Assembly: GCF_004352825.1 (NCBI RefSeq)
Contig: NZ_SJRW01000001.1
Span: 1,426,001 to 1,490,000 of the forward strand
Direction of reading: 5' to 3'
DNA: 64,000 bases
From: Luteimonas arsenica
GTDB taxonomy: Bacteria; Pseudomonadota; Gammaproteobacteria; Xanthomonadales; Xanthomonadaceae
Both the position numbers and the translations under genes were made by a program. The notes beneath the pieces are model-generated. The model saw nothing but the letters and a program-made list of their open reading frames with translations. It was not told where the DNA came from and searched no databases. This document shows, piece after piece, positions 15,878-24,354 of this stretch (position 1 is the first letter of the stretch; each line of letters opens with the position of its first letter).

Positions 15878-15905
15878 ATTGCGCATAATGCACATTATGT
15901 AAAAT
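15878..15905 (+). other. dif: dif-type XerC/XerD recombination site
   Basis: The 28 bases split into a XerC arm ATTGCGCATAA, a 6-base centre TGCACA and a XerD arm TTATGTAAAAT. Against the E. coli dif site as I remember it, matches are 9/11 in the left arm, 4/6 in the centre and 10/11 in the right arm. CATAATG and CATTATG form the inverted core. Such sites resolve chromosome dimers at the terminus with FtsK; filamentous phages and other Xer-exploiting elements integrate there. It lies exactly at the border between the scarred accessory region and conserved genes. Confidence 0.8.
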
Positions 15906-15945
15906 GATTGGCTGAGTCCTCCGACCAACCACCAAGGAGCAGCCA

Positions 15946-16032
15946 ATGAGAAGCAAGCGAAAACTGCACGAACCCGCCGTAAAGATCCTGGAAGTGTCCT
16001 ACTGGCCTATGCAACAACGACTGGCATCGTGA
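15946..16032 (+). pseudogene. 28-codon ORF with strong RBS, possible IS OrfA start relic
   Basis: AAGGAG stands 7 bases before an ATG at 15946-15948, and the ORF runs 28 codons (MRSKRKLHEPAVKIL...) to a TGA at 16030-16032. The basic start resembles the first residues of IS3-type OrfA proteins (RSKRK-HxPAFK), after which similarity stops. It may be the stub of a transposase left beside dif, or a chance ORF. Confidence 0.25.
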
Positions 16033-16171
16033 ATGGTTCGGGAGCGAGGCTGGGTGACTCGGCCGCGGCTTACGGCACGGCTTCGAACGGCAGCATTCCA
16101 CCGGACTCCTTGCCGACCCGGCACACAGCCAGCACAGTGGGCAGACCTTTCTCCCACGCCAAAGGATCCCC

Positions 16172-17197
16172 ATGCGAGCCGTCGGCTACCAGTCCCCGCA
16201 GCCCATCGATGCCGACAACGCGCTGGTGGACATCGAACTCCCACGCCCGGTCGTCGCGGGCCGCGACCTGCTGGTCGAAGTGCGCGCGGTTTCGGTGAAT
16301 CCGGTCGACACCAAGGTCCGCCGCAACGCCGCGCCGGCGCCGGGCGACTGGAAGGTACTGGGCTGGGACGCGTCCGGCGTGGTGGTCGAGGCCGGCCCCG
16401 ACGCCACGCTGTTCAAGCCGGGCGACGAGGTCTTCTACGCCGGCGCCCTCACCCGCCCCGGCACCAACGCCGAGTTCCACCTGGTCGACGAACGCATCGT
16501 CGGCCACAAGCCGCGCTCGCTCGACTGGGCGGAAGCGGCGGCCATGCCGCTGACTTCGATCACCGCCTGGGAGGCGCTGTTCGAACGCCTGGACGTCCGC
16601 GGCCACGAAGTCCCGGGCGCTGCGCCGGCGATCCTGATCATCGGCGGCGCTGGCGGGGTCGGTTCGATGGCGACGCAACTGGCGCGCCGGCTGACCAACC
16701 TGACCGTGATCGCGACCGCCTCGCGGCCCGAAACCGCGGACTGGGTGCGCGAGCTTGGCGCCCACCACGTCGTCGACCATCGCCAGCCGCTGGCGCCACA
16801 GGTGGCCGCGCTCGGCATCAGGGCGCCCGCCTTCGTGTTCTCGACCACGCAGACGCAGCTGCACCTTGAGCAGATCGCGGAACTGATCGCGCCCCAGGGA
16901 CGGCTGGCGCTGATCGACGACCCTGCCAGCTTCGACATCGGCCTGTTCAAGCGCAAGAGCGTGTCGGTGCATTGGGAATACATGTTCACGCGGTCGATGT
17001 TCGACACGTCCGACATCGCGGCCCAGGGGCAGCTGCTGGAGGAGGTCTCGCGGCTGGTCGACGATGGCAGCTTGCGCAGCACGCTCACCGGGCGGCTGGG
17101 CACGATCGACGCGGCCACGCTGAAGGAGGCCCATCGTCTGCTGGAATCCGGGACGGCGCGCGGCAAGCTCGTGCTGGAAGGGTTCCCGGCGGCCTGA
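16172..17197 (+). CDS. Zinc-binding alcohol dehydrogenase-family oxidoreductase
   Basis: A 341-residue medium-chain reductase of the ZADH/quinone-reductase group: LVEVRAVSVNPVDTKVRRN near residue 38, GWDASGVVVEAG, SITAWEALFERL, and an NADP Rossmann motif LIIGGAGGVGSMATQLARR near residue 155. The structural and catalytic zinc cysteines of classical ADHs are not evident, so it is more likely an NADPH quinone or enone reductase. It is the first conserved gene right of dif, without an obvious operon partner. Upstream 130 bases carry no clear feature. Confidence 0.85.
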   Translation: MRAVGYQSPQPIDADNALVDIELPRPVVAGRDLLVEVRAVSVNPVDTKVRRNAAPAPGDWKVLGWDASGVVVEAGPDATLFKPGDEVFYAGALTRPGTNAEFHLVDERIVGHKPRSLDWAEAAAMPLTSITAWEALFERLDVRGHEVPGAAPAILIIGGAGGVGSMATQLARRLTNLTVIATASRPETADWVRELGAHHVVDHRQPLAPQVAALGIRAPAFVFSTTQTQLHLEQIAELIAPQGRLALIDDPASFDIGLFKRKSVSVHWEYMFTRSMFDTSDIAAQGQLLEEVSRLVDDGSLRSTLTGRLGTIDAATLKEAHRLLESGTARGKLVLEGFPAA

Positions 17198-17221
17198 CCT
17201 GACCGCGGCGGACGCCTGCCG

Positions 17222-17644
17222 TCAGCGGCAGGCGTCCCATACCTGGTCGTCCAGCTTCCGCAGCAGGTCGAAGTTCCGCTTCAGGCCCACCCGCCGCAGG
17301 GTCTGTTCGCGGCGGTCGCGGACAGCCTTGCAGCGGTCGGGCGGCGCGCGCTTGCGCACGCCGGCGCCAGCTCTGGACGGGCCTTGCCGACGATGCTCCG
17401 GCGGGGCCTGCCCTGCCCCGGCGTCCGGATACGCTGCCGCGGGGACGATGGTGTCCGGAACGGCGGCGTAGCTGGCCGCCAGGCGCTCGCCTTCGCCGCA
17501 GTCGCCGCTGGTGAACGTGACATGCCCGCCACGATCAATGCACTTCTGCACGCTCTGCGCCGTGGCGGGCATGGCCCAGGCCAATCCCGCCAGGAGCAGC
17601 AGCGCAAGCGCGCCCGTCCCGTACTTCGCCGGTTCTTCCCGCAT
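17222..17644 (-). CDS. DUF4124-type secreted protein
   Basis: A 140-residue protein with a signal peptide (LALLLLAGLAWAMPATAQ, about residues 13-30). A short DUF4124-like segment follows, QKCIDRGGHVTFTSGDCGEGE, whose two cysteines could bridge. The rest is Pro/Ala-rich and then basic, ending in a small helical segment with a Cys near the C-terminus. The family is common in Xanthomonadaceae and has no defined function. It is convergent with the reductase gene upstream. Confidence 0.6.
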   Translation of the reverse strand: MREEPAKYGTGALALLLLAGLAWAMPATAQSVQKCIDRGGHVTFTSGDCGEGERLAASYAAVPDTIVPAAAYPDAGAGQAPPEHRRQGPSRAGAGVRKRAPPDRCKAVRDRREQTLRRVGLKRNFDLLRKLDDQVWDACR

Positions 17645-17708
17645 GCGGCCTCCCTGCCGTCGCGGCCTGTTTTCCGGCGGCCGGGGCTCCCGGCGCGCCG
17701 GCCATTGT

Positions 17709-18329
17709 TCAGTGCATCTCCACCGGTGCCAGCGATACCGCCAGTCCTTCGCGGAAGCGCACCCGCAGCATGTCGCCGACCCGGATCCGCTTCACCGCCT
17801 CGCGGTGTTCGGGCTTCTCCGCATGCAGGGTGCGCACCTCGCCGTCCGGTCCCTGGACGCTGAAGCTGCCGGCGCGGGCGTCCACCTCGACAACCGTCGC
17901 CAGCACGGTGACCTCCTGCACGCCGACGCGACCCGCATGGGCGTCATCGCCGCGCCCCTCCTCGGCGATGTAGGCACCCGGCTCGGCGGATCCGGCAGGC
18001 TGGATATCGAACAGCACCGAGCGGTGGTAGCGCACGTCGATCACGTCGCCCACCTGCAGCCGGTCGAGGTCGGCCACGCGGGGGTCCACCGGCAGCACGC
18101 GCGAGCCGGTGCCGGTATCGAGCGTCACCAGCCGCTGCGCCGCGTCGATCGCGGTCACGATGCCGCGCACGGCGACTTCGGCTTCGACCACGGTTTCCAC
18201 GGACGTTGATTCCGCGGATGCGGCGGGCGGCTGCGCGCCGACCGGTCCGGCCCCGCCTCCGGCCACGATGCCGAGTACCAGTGCCAGTGCGCCGGGGATC
18301 CGGCGGAAAAGGGGTGCGATCGCGTCCAT
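17709..18329 (-). CDS. Exported protein with two similar beta-rich halves, function unknown
   Basis: A 206-residue protein from the ATG at 18327-18329 (GGAG just upstream). An N-terminal hydrophobic stretch (GALALVLGIVAGGGAG) acts as signal peptide or anchor. Two similar segments follow: VRGIVTAIDAAQRLVTLDT with LQVGDVIDVRYHRS, and VTVLATVVEVDARAGSFSVQ with IRVGDMLRVRFREG. Both look like small OB-like or SH3-like barrels in tandem. It is divergent from hemN with the FNR box between them, so it might share oxygen control. No function is assigned. Confidence 0.6.
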   Translation of the reverse strand: MDAIAPLFRRIPGALALVLGIVAGGGAGPVGAQPPAASAESTSVETVVEAEVAVRGIVTAIDAAQRLVTLDTGTGSRVLPVDPRVADLDRLQVGDVIDVRYHRSVLFDIQPAGSAEPGAYIAEEGRGDDAHAGRVGVQEVTVLATVVEVDARAGSFSVQGPDGEVRTLHAEKPEHREAVKRIRVGDMLRVRFREGLAVSLAPVEMH

Positions 18330-18467
18330 CACGGCTCCGGTGCCCGTTGCGGGCATGGCAGGGAAGCCGATCCTAGCCCGGTCGCGGCGGGCCGGCTTTG
18401 AGCCAGCTCAAGCCCGCGGTGTCGGGAAACGCCGCGTTCCCCGACCGGACACCGCCCCGCGCGATGC

Positions 18468-18481
18468 TTGACGCGAATCAA
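18468..18481 (+). promoter_or_regulatory. FNR/ANR box upstream of hemN
   Basis: TTGAC-GCGA-ATCAA matches the FNR consensus TTGAT-N4-ATCAA with one change. Its centre (18474.5) is 43 bases before the hemN ATG, so a standard class II promoter (centre at -41.5) would start transcription 1-2 bases before the codon. Confidence 0.8.
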
Positions 18482-18517
18482 GGCGAGCCTCCGGGCGCTG
18501 CGGCAGCATCCTCCGCC

Positions 18518-19921
18518 ATGGACGCTTACCTGCCCTTCAATGCCGACCTGCTTCGCCGCTACGACCGGCCGGGGCCGCGCTACACCTCCTACCCGACCGC
18601 GCCGCAGTTCAGCAACGCCTTCGGGGAGGAACAGCTGCGCGAGGCCGCGGCGGCCAGCAATGGCGATCCGATCCCGCGCCGGCTGTCTGTCTACGTCCAC
18701 GTCCCCTTCTGCGTCAGCCCCTGCTTCTATTGCGGCTGCAACCGCATCATCACCCGCGACAAGTCGCGCGCCGAGACCTACTTGGCGCGCCTGTACCGCG
18801 AGATCGACATGACCGCGGCGCTGTTCGACCGCGACCGCGACGTGGTCCAGCTGCACCTGGGCGGTGGCACGCCGAACTTCATGGATCCGGGCCAGATCGG
18901 CGAGCTGGTCGACGCCCTGCGTCGCCAGTTCCACTTCGCGCGGCCCGAGGAAAGCGACATCTCGATCGAACTCGACCCGCGCTTCGTGTCCCCGGCCGAC
19001 ATCGCCGCGCTCGGCCGCATCGGCTTCAACCGGGCCAGCTTCGGCGTGCAGGACTTCGACCCGGTGGTGCAGGAGGCGGTCAACCGCATCCAGTCGGTGG
19101 AGGAGACGCGCGCCGTGGTCGACGCCTGCCGCGCGAACGGCTTCCGCTCGGTCAACGTCGACCTGATCTACGGCCTGCCGAAGCAGAACCCCGAGGGCTT
19201 CGCGCGCACGCTCGACACGCTGCTGGAGATGCGCCCGGACCGCCTGGCGGTCTACGGCTACGCCCACCTGCCCGAGGTCTTCCGCCCGCAGAACCAGATC
19301 AAGGCCGAAGACCTGCCCAGCGCCGAGGAGAAGCTGGGCCTGCTGGAACTGGCGATCACGAAGCTGTCGGCCGGCGGCTACGAATACATCGGCATGGACC
19401 ACTTCGCCCTGCCCGACGACGACCTGGCCATGGCCCAGGCCCGCGGCAGCCTGCACCGCAACTTCATGGGCTACACCACCCACGCCGACAGCGACCTGAT
19501 CGGCCTGGGCGTGAGCGCGATCAGCCACATCGGCGACACCTTCAGCCAGAACCCGCGCGACCTGCCCTCCTGGCAGATCGCCATCGACGAGGGCCGGCTG
19601 CCGGTGTTCCGCGGCATGCAGCTGGACGAGGACGACGTCATCCGCGCCGACCTCATCCAGCAGTTGATGTGCCAGGCCGAGGTGCCGATGGACGCGCTGG
19701 AGCGGCGCCACGACATCGTCTTCAACGACTATTTCGCCGAGTCCCTGGAGAAGCTGCGGCCGCTCGAGGACGACGGCCTGGTGCGCGTCGAGCCCCGCCG
19801 CATCCGCGTGACCGCGCGCGGCCGGCTGCTCTTGCGTAACATCGCCATGTGCTTCGACCGATACCTCGCCCCGCCAGCAGCCGATCCCGCCACCCGGCCC
19901 CGCTTCTCGCGCGCCATCTGA
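18518..19921 (+). CDS. hemN: Oxygen-independent coproporphyrinogen III oxidase
   Basis: A 467-residue radical-SAM enzyme that converts coproporphyrinogen III to protoporphyrinogen IX without oxygen. The iron-sulfur motif CxxxCxxC is at residues 65, 69 and 72 (CVSPCFYCGC); the early PGPRYTSYPTAPQF, LHLGGGTPNF and a HemN C-terminal domain (GMQLDEDDVIRADLIQQLMC) are all present. I chose the ATG at 18518 (MDAYLPFNADLL), the conserved family start, although the frame is open to 18398. There is no ribosome-binding site before it and the FNR box is close, suggesting a leaderless mRNA. The FNR gene follows after 19 bases and is probably cotranscribed. Confidence 0.95.
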   Translation: MDAYLPFNADLLRRYDRPGPRYTSYPTAPQFSNAFGEEQLREAAAASNGDPIPRRLSVYVHVPFCVSPCFYCGCNRIITRDKSRAETYLARLYREIDMTAALFDRDRDVVQLHLGGGTPNFMDPGQIGELVDALRRQFHFARPEESDISIELDPRFVSPADIAALGRIGFNRASFGVQDFDPVVQEAVNRIQSVEETRAVVDACRANGFRSVNVDLIYGLPKQNPEGFARTLDTLLEMRPDRLAVYGYAHLPEVFRPQNQIKAEDLPSAEEKLGLLELAITKLSAGGYEYIGMDHFALPDDDLAMAQARGSLHRNFMGYTTHADSDLIGLGVSAISHIGDTFSQNPRDLPSWQIAIDEGRLPVFRGMQLDEDDVIRADLIQQLMCQAEVPMDALERRHDIVFNDYFAESLEKLRPLEDDGLVRVEPRRIRVTARGRLLLRNIAMCFDRYLAPPAADPATRPRFSRAI

Positions 19922-19940
19922 CGCCCGGGGAGGCCTGCCC

Positions 19941-20699
19941 GTGGTGAACAAGGTCGCGTTTCCGCGCGTCGATCCCAGCATCGTGGCCGATGACGGCGAC
20001 GAGTTCCATTTCTGTTCCACCTGCGCCTTTTCCCAGGCCTGCATGGCCCAGGGCATGGACAAGGCCTCGCTGGGCGAGCTGCACATGCTGGTCGAACACG
20101 TCGGCCCGCTGCACGCCGGCGACCACGTGTTCCGCGTCGGCGATCCCTTCGAGGCGATCGCCGCGGTGCGCGCGGGCACGGTCAAGACCTATGTCATCGA
20201 TGCCAACGGGCGCGAGCACGTGCTCGGCTTCCATTTCCCGGGCGAGGTGATCGGCCTGGACGGCATCGACGGCGACACCTACCCCTGCAACGCGGTGGCG
20301 CTGGACACGGTGATGCTATGCCGGTTCTCGTTCCCCAAGATCTCGGTGCTGGCCGGGCGCCTGCCGGGGCTGCAGCAGCATCTGTTCCGCCTGCTCAGCC
20401 GCGACATCGGCCGCGCCGCCCTGCTCTCCGGCGACTGGACCGCCGACGAGCGCCTGGCCGCCTTCCTGGTCACGATGTCGCGGCGCCTCGCTGCCCGCGG
20501 CTTCTCCCCCGACCGTTTCCAGCTGACGATGGCGCGCACCGACATCGCCAACTACCTGCGCCTGGCGCCGGAAACCGTCAGCCGCGTGCTCAAGCGCTTC
20601 CAGGCCGAGGGCCTGCTGCGCGTGGACCGCCGCGAAGTGGAAATCGCCGACCAGGCCCGCCTCGGCGCGATGGCCGCGCCGGTGCTCTGGAAGCAGTAA
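19941..20699 (+). CDS. fnr: FNR-type oxygen-sensing transcriptional regulator
   Basis: A 252-residue CRP/FNR regulator with a GTG start at 19941 and a GGGGAGG site upstream. The N-terminal CxxCxxxxxC (Cys25, 28, 34) plus Cys127 matches the four ligands of the oxygen-labile [4Fe-4S] cluster of E. coli FNR. The cAMP-fold domain spans about 45-150. The helix-turn-helix reads TRTDIANYLRLAPETVSRVLKRF; the E-xxSR pattern recognises TTGA-type half-sites. It lies just after hemN. Likely targets in view are hemN, norB, azurin and ccoN, each with a TTGAC box upstream. Confidence 0.93.
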   Translation: MVNKVAFPRVDPSIVADDGDEFHFCSTCAFSQACMAQGMDKASLGELHMLVEHVGPLHAGDHVFRVGDPFEAIAAVRAGTVKTYVIDANGREHVLGFHFPGEVIGLDGIDGDTYPCNAVALDTVMLCRFSFPKISVLAGRLPGLQQHLFRLLSRDIGRAALLSGDWTADERLAAFLVTMSRRLAARGFSPDRFQLTMARTDIANYLRLAPETVSRVLKRFQAEGLLRVDRREVEIADQARLGAMAAPVLWKQ

Positions 20700-20709
20700 G
20701 CCGGGGCGC

Positions 20710-20723
20710 TTGACCTGGGTCAT
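20710..20723 (+). promoter_or_regulatory. FNR/DNR-type box upstream of norB
   Basis: TTGAC-CTGG-GTCAT, 54 bases before the chosen norB ATG. Its right half differs from the hemN and ccoN boxes (ATCAA) but equals the azurin box. No good -10 is visible at the class II position (about 20746-20751). Confidence 0.6.
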
Positions 20724-20777
20724 GGCGACCCCGGGCCCGCGACGACGACCATGCGGCATCCGCAACGGGAGCCTGTC

Positions 20778-23105
20778 ATGGGGAACTACCGCAAACTCTG
20801 GATCGGCCTGGCCGTCCTGCTCGTCTCCTCGTTCGCCGTCCTGCTCTGGGCCGGCGGCGAGATCTTCCGCGCCGCGCCGCCGGTTCCCGAGCAGGTGGTC
20901 TCGGAGGACGGCCGCGTGGTCTACACCCGCGCCGACATCGAACGCGGCCGCCAGGTCTGGCAGTCGATCGGCGGCATGCAGCTGGGCTCGATCTGGGGCC
21001 ATGGCGGCTACGTCGCCCCGGACTGGAGCGCCGACTGGCTTCACCGCGAGGCGGTCGAGATCCTCGACGCCTGGGCTGCCGAAGGCGGCACCGCCGCCAC
21101 CTGGGCGGAACTCCCGGCGGCAGAACGCGCCACCCTGCAGGGCCGCCTGCAGGAAATGATGCGTGCGAACACCTGGGATCCCGCCACCGGCACCATCACC
21201 CTGACCGCCGAGCGCGTGGCGGCGATCGAGCGGGTGGCGGCGCACTACGTGAGCCTGTTCGGCAACGATCCGGCCACCGCGGAGCTGCGCGAAGCCTATG
21301 CGATGAAGGAGAACACCATCCATGAGGCCGAGTACCGGCAGGCGATGACGGCGTTCTTCTGGTGGTCGGCCTGGGCGGCGACCACCGAGCGCCCGCTCGC
21401 GGCCGGCGACAGCCTGGTGCCCGACAAGACCGGCGTGGTGCCCAAGCAGGTCACCTACACCAACAACTGGCCGTCCGAGCCGCTGGTCGGCAACACGCCG
21501 GCGGCCCCGCTCTGGGCCTGGTCGGCCTTCAGCGTGCTGTTCCTGATCGCGGGCATCGCCCTGCTCGGCTGGCACCACGCGGTGACCCACGACAAGGAGG
21601 ATCGCGGCCACACCATCCCCTCCAGCGATCCCTTCGCGGCCCTGCGCATCACGCCGTCGATGCGCGCGGTGGCCAAGTACTTCTGGGTGGTGCTGGCGCT
21701 GTTCCTGCTGCAGATCCTGCTCGGCGCGATCACCGCGCACTATCAGGTCGAGGGCCAGGTCGCCTACGGCTTCGCGCTGTCGGAGATCCTGCCCTACTCG
21801 CTGTCGCGCACCTGGCACACGCAGCTCGCGGTGCTGTGGATCGCGGTGGCGTGGCTGGGCACCGGCCTGTACATCGCGCCGGCGCTGTCGGGACATGAAC
21901 CGAAGTTCCAGCGTTTCGGCGTCAACTTCCTGTTCGTGTCGCTGCTGATCATCGTGGTCGGCTCCTTCGCGGGCCAGTGGCTGGCGGTGATGCAGAAGCT
22001 CGGGCTGGAGCACAACTTCTGGTTCGGCCACCAGGGCTGGGAATACGCGGACATGGGCCGCTTCTGGCAGTGGTACCTGTTCATCGGCCTGCTGCTGTGG
22101 GTGGCCCTGGTCGGCCGCGCGCTGTGGCCGGTGCTGCGCGACAAGGCGTCCGAAAGCCGCCACATCGTCGCCCTGCTGTTCATGTCCACGGCCGCCATCG
22201 GCATCTTCTTCGCTTCGGCGCTGATGTGGGGCGAGCACACCCACATCTCCGAGGTCGAGTACTGGCGCTGGTGGCTGGTGCACCTGTGGGTCGAGGGCTT
22301 CTTCGAAGTGTTCGCGACCGCGGTGATGGCGCTGATCTTCACGAAGCTCGGCCTGCTCAAGACCTCCACGGCCACGGTCGCGGTGCTGTTCGCCACGATC
22401 ATCTTCATGGCCGGCGGCGTGCTGGGCACCCTGCACCACCTGTACTTCGTCGGCACGCCGACGGCGGTGGTGGCCCTGGGCGCCAGCTTCTCGGCGCTGG
22501 AAGTGGTGCCGCTGGCCTACATCGGCTTCGAGGCCTACCAGACCTGGAAGTACGGCAAGGCGACGCCGTGGATGGCGCGCTACCGCTGGCCGGTGATGTT
22601 CTTCATCGCGGTCTCGTTCTGGAACCTGGTGGGCGCCGGCCTGTTCGGCTTCCTCATCAACCCGCCGCTGTCGCTGTACTACATGCAGGGCCTGAACCTG
22701 ACCCCACTGCACGGCCACACCGCCCTGTTCGGCGTGTACGGCATGCTCGGCATCGCCCTGGTGCTATTCTGCCTGCGCGGCCTGCGCGGCCAGATGGTCT
22801 GGGACACGAAGGCGCTGAAGCTGTCGTTCTGGGCGCTCAACATCGGCCTGGCGCTGATGGCCGCGCTGACCCTGCTGCCGCTGGGCACCATGCAGCTCCT
22901 GGCCGCGATCGAGCACGGCTATGCCTACGCGCGCTCGGCGGAGTTCATGCAGCAGCCGATCGTGGACCTGCTGGTGTGGATGCGGGTGCCCGGCGACACG
23001 ATATTCAGCGTCGGCGCCTTCGCCCTGACCTGGTTCGTGCTGCGGCTGTGGATCGCGCCGCGGCGCGACCCGGCGCTGGGCCGCGAAGGCACGGAGCGGG
23101 CCTGA
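20778..23105 (+). CDS. norB: Quinol-dependent nitric oxide reductase (qNor)
   Basis: A 775-residue single-subunit NO reductase that reduces two NO to N2O with quinol electrons in the inner membrane. The long N-terminal extension (VVYTRADIERGRQVWQSIGG, GSIWGHGGYVAPDW) marks the qNor form. A heme-copper-type core of about 12 spans follows, with histidines in TWHTQLAVLWIAVAW, GEHTHISEVEYWRWW and TLHHLYFVGTP. I preferred the ATG at 20778 (CGGGAG 7 bases upstream) to that at 20751. No norC is present, as expected. The NnrS and SirB2-like genes follow closely. The box at 20710 suggests control by an FNR/DNR protein. Confidence 0.93.
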   Translation: MGNYRKLWIGLAVLLVSSFAVLLWAGGEIFRAAPPVPEQVVSEDGRVVYTRADIERGRQVWQSIGGMQLGSIWGHGGYVAPDWSADWLHREAVEILDAWAAEGGTAATWAELPAAERATLQGRLQEMMRANTWDPATGTITLTAERVAAIERVAAHYVSLFGNDPATAELREAYAMKENTIHEAEYRQAMTAFFWWSAWAATTERPLAAGDSLVPDKTGVVPKQVTYTNNWPSEPLVGNTPAAPLWAWSAFSVLFLIAGIALLGWHHAVTHDKEDRGHTIPSSDPFAALRITPSMRAVAKYFWVVLALFLLQILLGAITAHYQVEGQVAYGFALSEILPYSLSRTWHTQLAVLWIAVAWLGTGLYIAPALSGHEPKFQRFGVNFLFVSLLIIVVGSFAGQWLAVMQKLGLEHNFWFGHQGWEYADMGRFWQWYLFIGLLLWVALVGRALWPVLRDKASESRHIVALLFMSTAAIGIFFASALMWGEHTHISEVEYWRWWLVHLWVEGFFEVFATAVMALIFTKLGLLKTSTATVAVLFATIIFMAGGVLGTLHHLYFVGTPTAVVALGASFSALEVVPLAYIGFEAYQTWKYGKATPWMARYRWPVMFFIAVSFWNLVGAGLFGFLINPPLSLYYMQGLNLTPLHGHTALFGVYGMLGIALVLFCLRGLRGQMVWDTKALKLSFWALNIGLALMAALTLLPLGTMQLLAAIEHGYAYARSAEFMQQPIVDLLVWMRVPGDTIFSVGAFALTWFVLRLWIAPRRDPALGREGTERA

Positions 23106-23108
23106 GCC

Positions 23109-24350
23109 ATGGGCAACCAGGGCCAATCCGGGCACGACGGCGCTTCGGCGCCGTTCCTGCGGCTCGCGGCGGCGCCGCATCGGCTGATGTTCTTCGTCGG
23201 TGCCGGCAACGTGCTGCTGGCGATGGCCTGGTGGAGCGCCTGGCTGGTCGCGAACCGCTGGCCGGCGCTGCTGTCGATGCACCAGCCCGAACCCTATGCC
23301 GGCTGGCTGCACGCCATCGTCATGCAGTACCAGATGCTGCCGAGCTTCATCTTCGGCTTCCTGCTGACCACCTTCCCGAAGTGGATGGGCCTGCCGGAGG
23401 CGGCGCGCTGGCACTACGTGCCGGTGGGACTGGGCATGTTCGGCGGCCAGGTGGCGACCCTGCTCGGAGCGATCGGTGCGCCCGCCGGGATCGAGGTCGG
23501 ACTGGCCATGACCCTGGCCGGCTGGACCGCCGGGCTGGCCTTCCTGGGCGAGCTGCTGCTGCGCGACCGCAACCGCACCTGGCATGCGCGTTCGTGCTTC
23601 GCGGCGCTGGTGCTGGGCTGGGTCGGCCTGGCCGCCTTCGGCGCGGCGCTGCTGGGCGGGTCGCCGTCGTGGGCCTTCGCCAGCATCAAGATCGGCACCT
23701 TCGGCCTGCTGCTGCCGGTCTACCTGACGGTGGCGCACCGGATGTTCCCGTTCTTCGCCGGCAACGTGGTGGCGGGCTACGTGTCGTGGCGGCCGCTGTG
23801 GCTGCTGGCCGCGTTCTGGGCGCTGTGCCTGGCCCACCTGGGCCTGGAGCTGGTGCGCGCCTATGCCTGGCTGTGGATCGTCGACCTGCCGCTGCTGGCG
23901 CTGTCGCTGCTGGCCGTGTGGCGCTGGTGGCCGCGCGGGCGGAAGCCGGGGATCCTGGCGGTGCTGTTCCTGGGCCTGGCCTGGATGCCGGTGACCTTCG
24001 CGCTGTACGCGGCGCAGAGCCTGGCCTACTTCGGCGGCGAAGGCTTCGTCCTCGGGCGCGCGCCGGCGCACGCCCTGTTCGTCGGCTTCTTCGGCAGCCT
24101 GCTGGTGGCCATGGTGACCCGCGTCACCCAGGGCCATTCGGGGCGGAAGATCGAAATGCCCGGCGTGGCCTGGTTCGCCTTCGTGGCGATCCAGCTGGTG
24201 ACGGTGGCGCGCATCCTGGCCGACGTGTCCGCGGATGCGGGCGCCTGGTGGGCGGTGGCCGCCGTCGGCTGGCTGCTGGCGCTGGGGCCGTGGGTGGCGC
24301 GGATCGGCAGGATCTACCTGTCGCCACGCGCCGACGGCAAGCCGGGGTGA
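23109..24350 (+). CDS. nnrS: NnrS family membrane heme-copper protein
   Basis: A 413-residue polytopic protein with about 12 spans. Family-typical motifs are APHRLMFFVGAGNVLLAMAWW at the start, MLPSFIFGFLLTTFPKWMG, LLLPVYLTVAHRMFPFF and LVAMVTRVTQGHSGR. NnrS proteins bind heme and copper and protect against nitrosative stress. The gene starts 3 bases after norB and is almost certainly cotranscribed. It is followed 4 bases later by a SirB2-like gene. Confidence 0.9.
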   Translation: MGNQGQSGHDGASAPFLRLAAAPHRLMFFVGAGNVLLAMAWWSAWLVANRWPALLSMHQPEPYAGWLHAIVMQYQMLPSFIFGFLLTTFPKWMGLPEAARWHYVPVGLGMFGGQVATLLGAIGAPAGIEVGLAMTLAGWTAGLAFLGELLLRDRNRTWHARSCFAALVLGWVGLAAFGAALLGGSPSWAFASIKIGTFGLLLPVYLTVAHRMFPFFAGNVVAGYVSWRPLWLLAAFWALCLAHLGLELVRAYAWLWIVDLPLLALSLLAVWRWWPRGRKPGILAVLFLGLAWMPVTFALYAAQSLAYFGGEGFVLGRAPAHALFVGFFGSLLVAMVTRVTQGHSGRKIEMPGVAWFAFVAIQLVTVARILADVSADAGAWWAVAAVGWLLALGPWVARIGRIYLSPRADGKPG

Positions 24351-24354
24351 GCCG

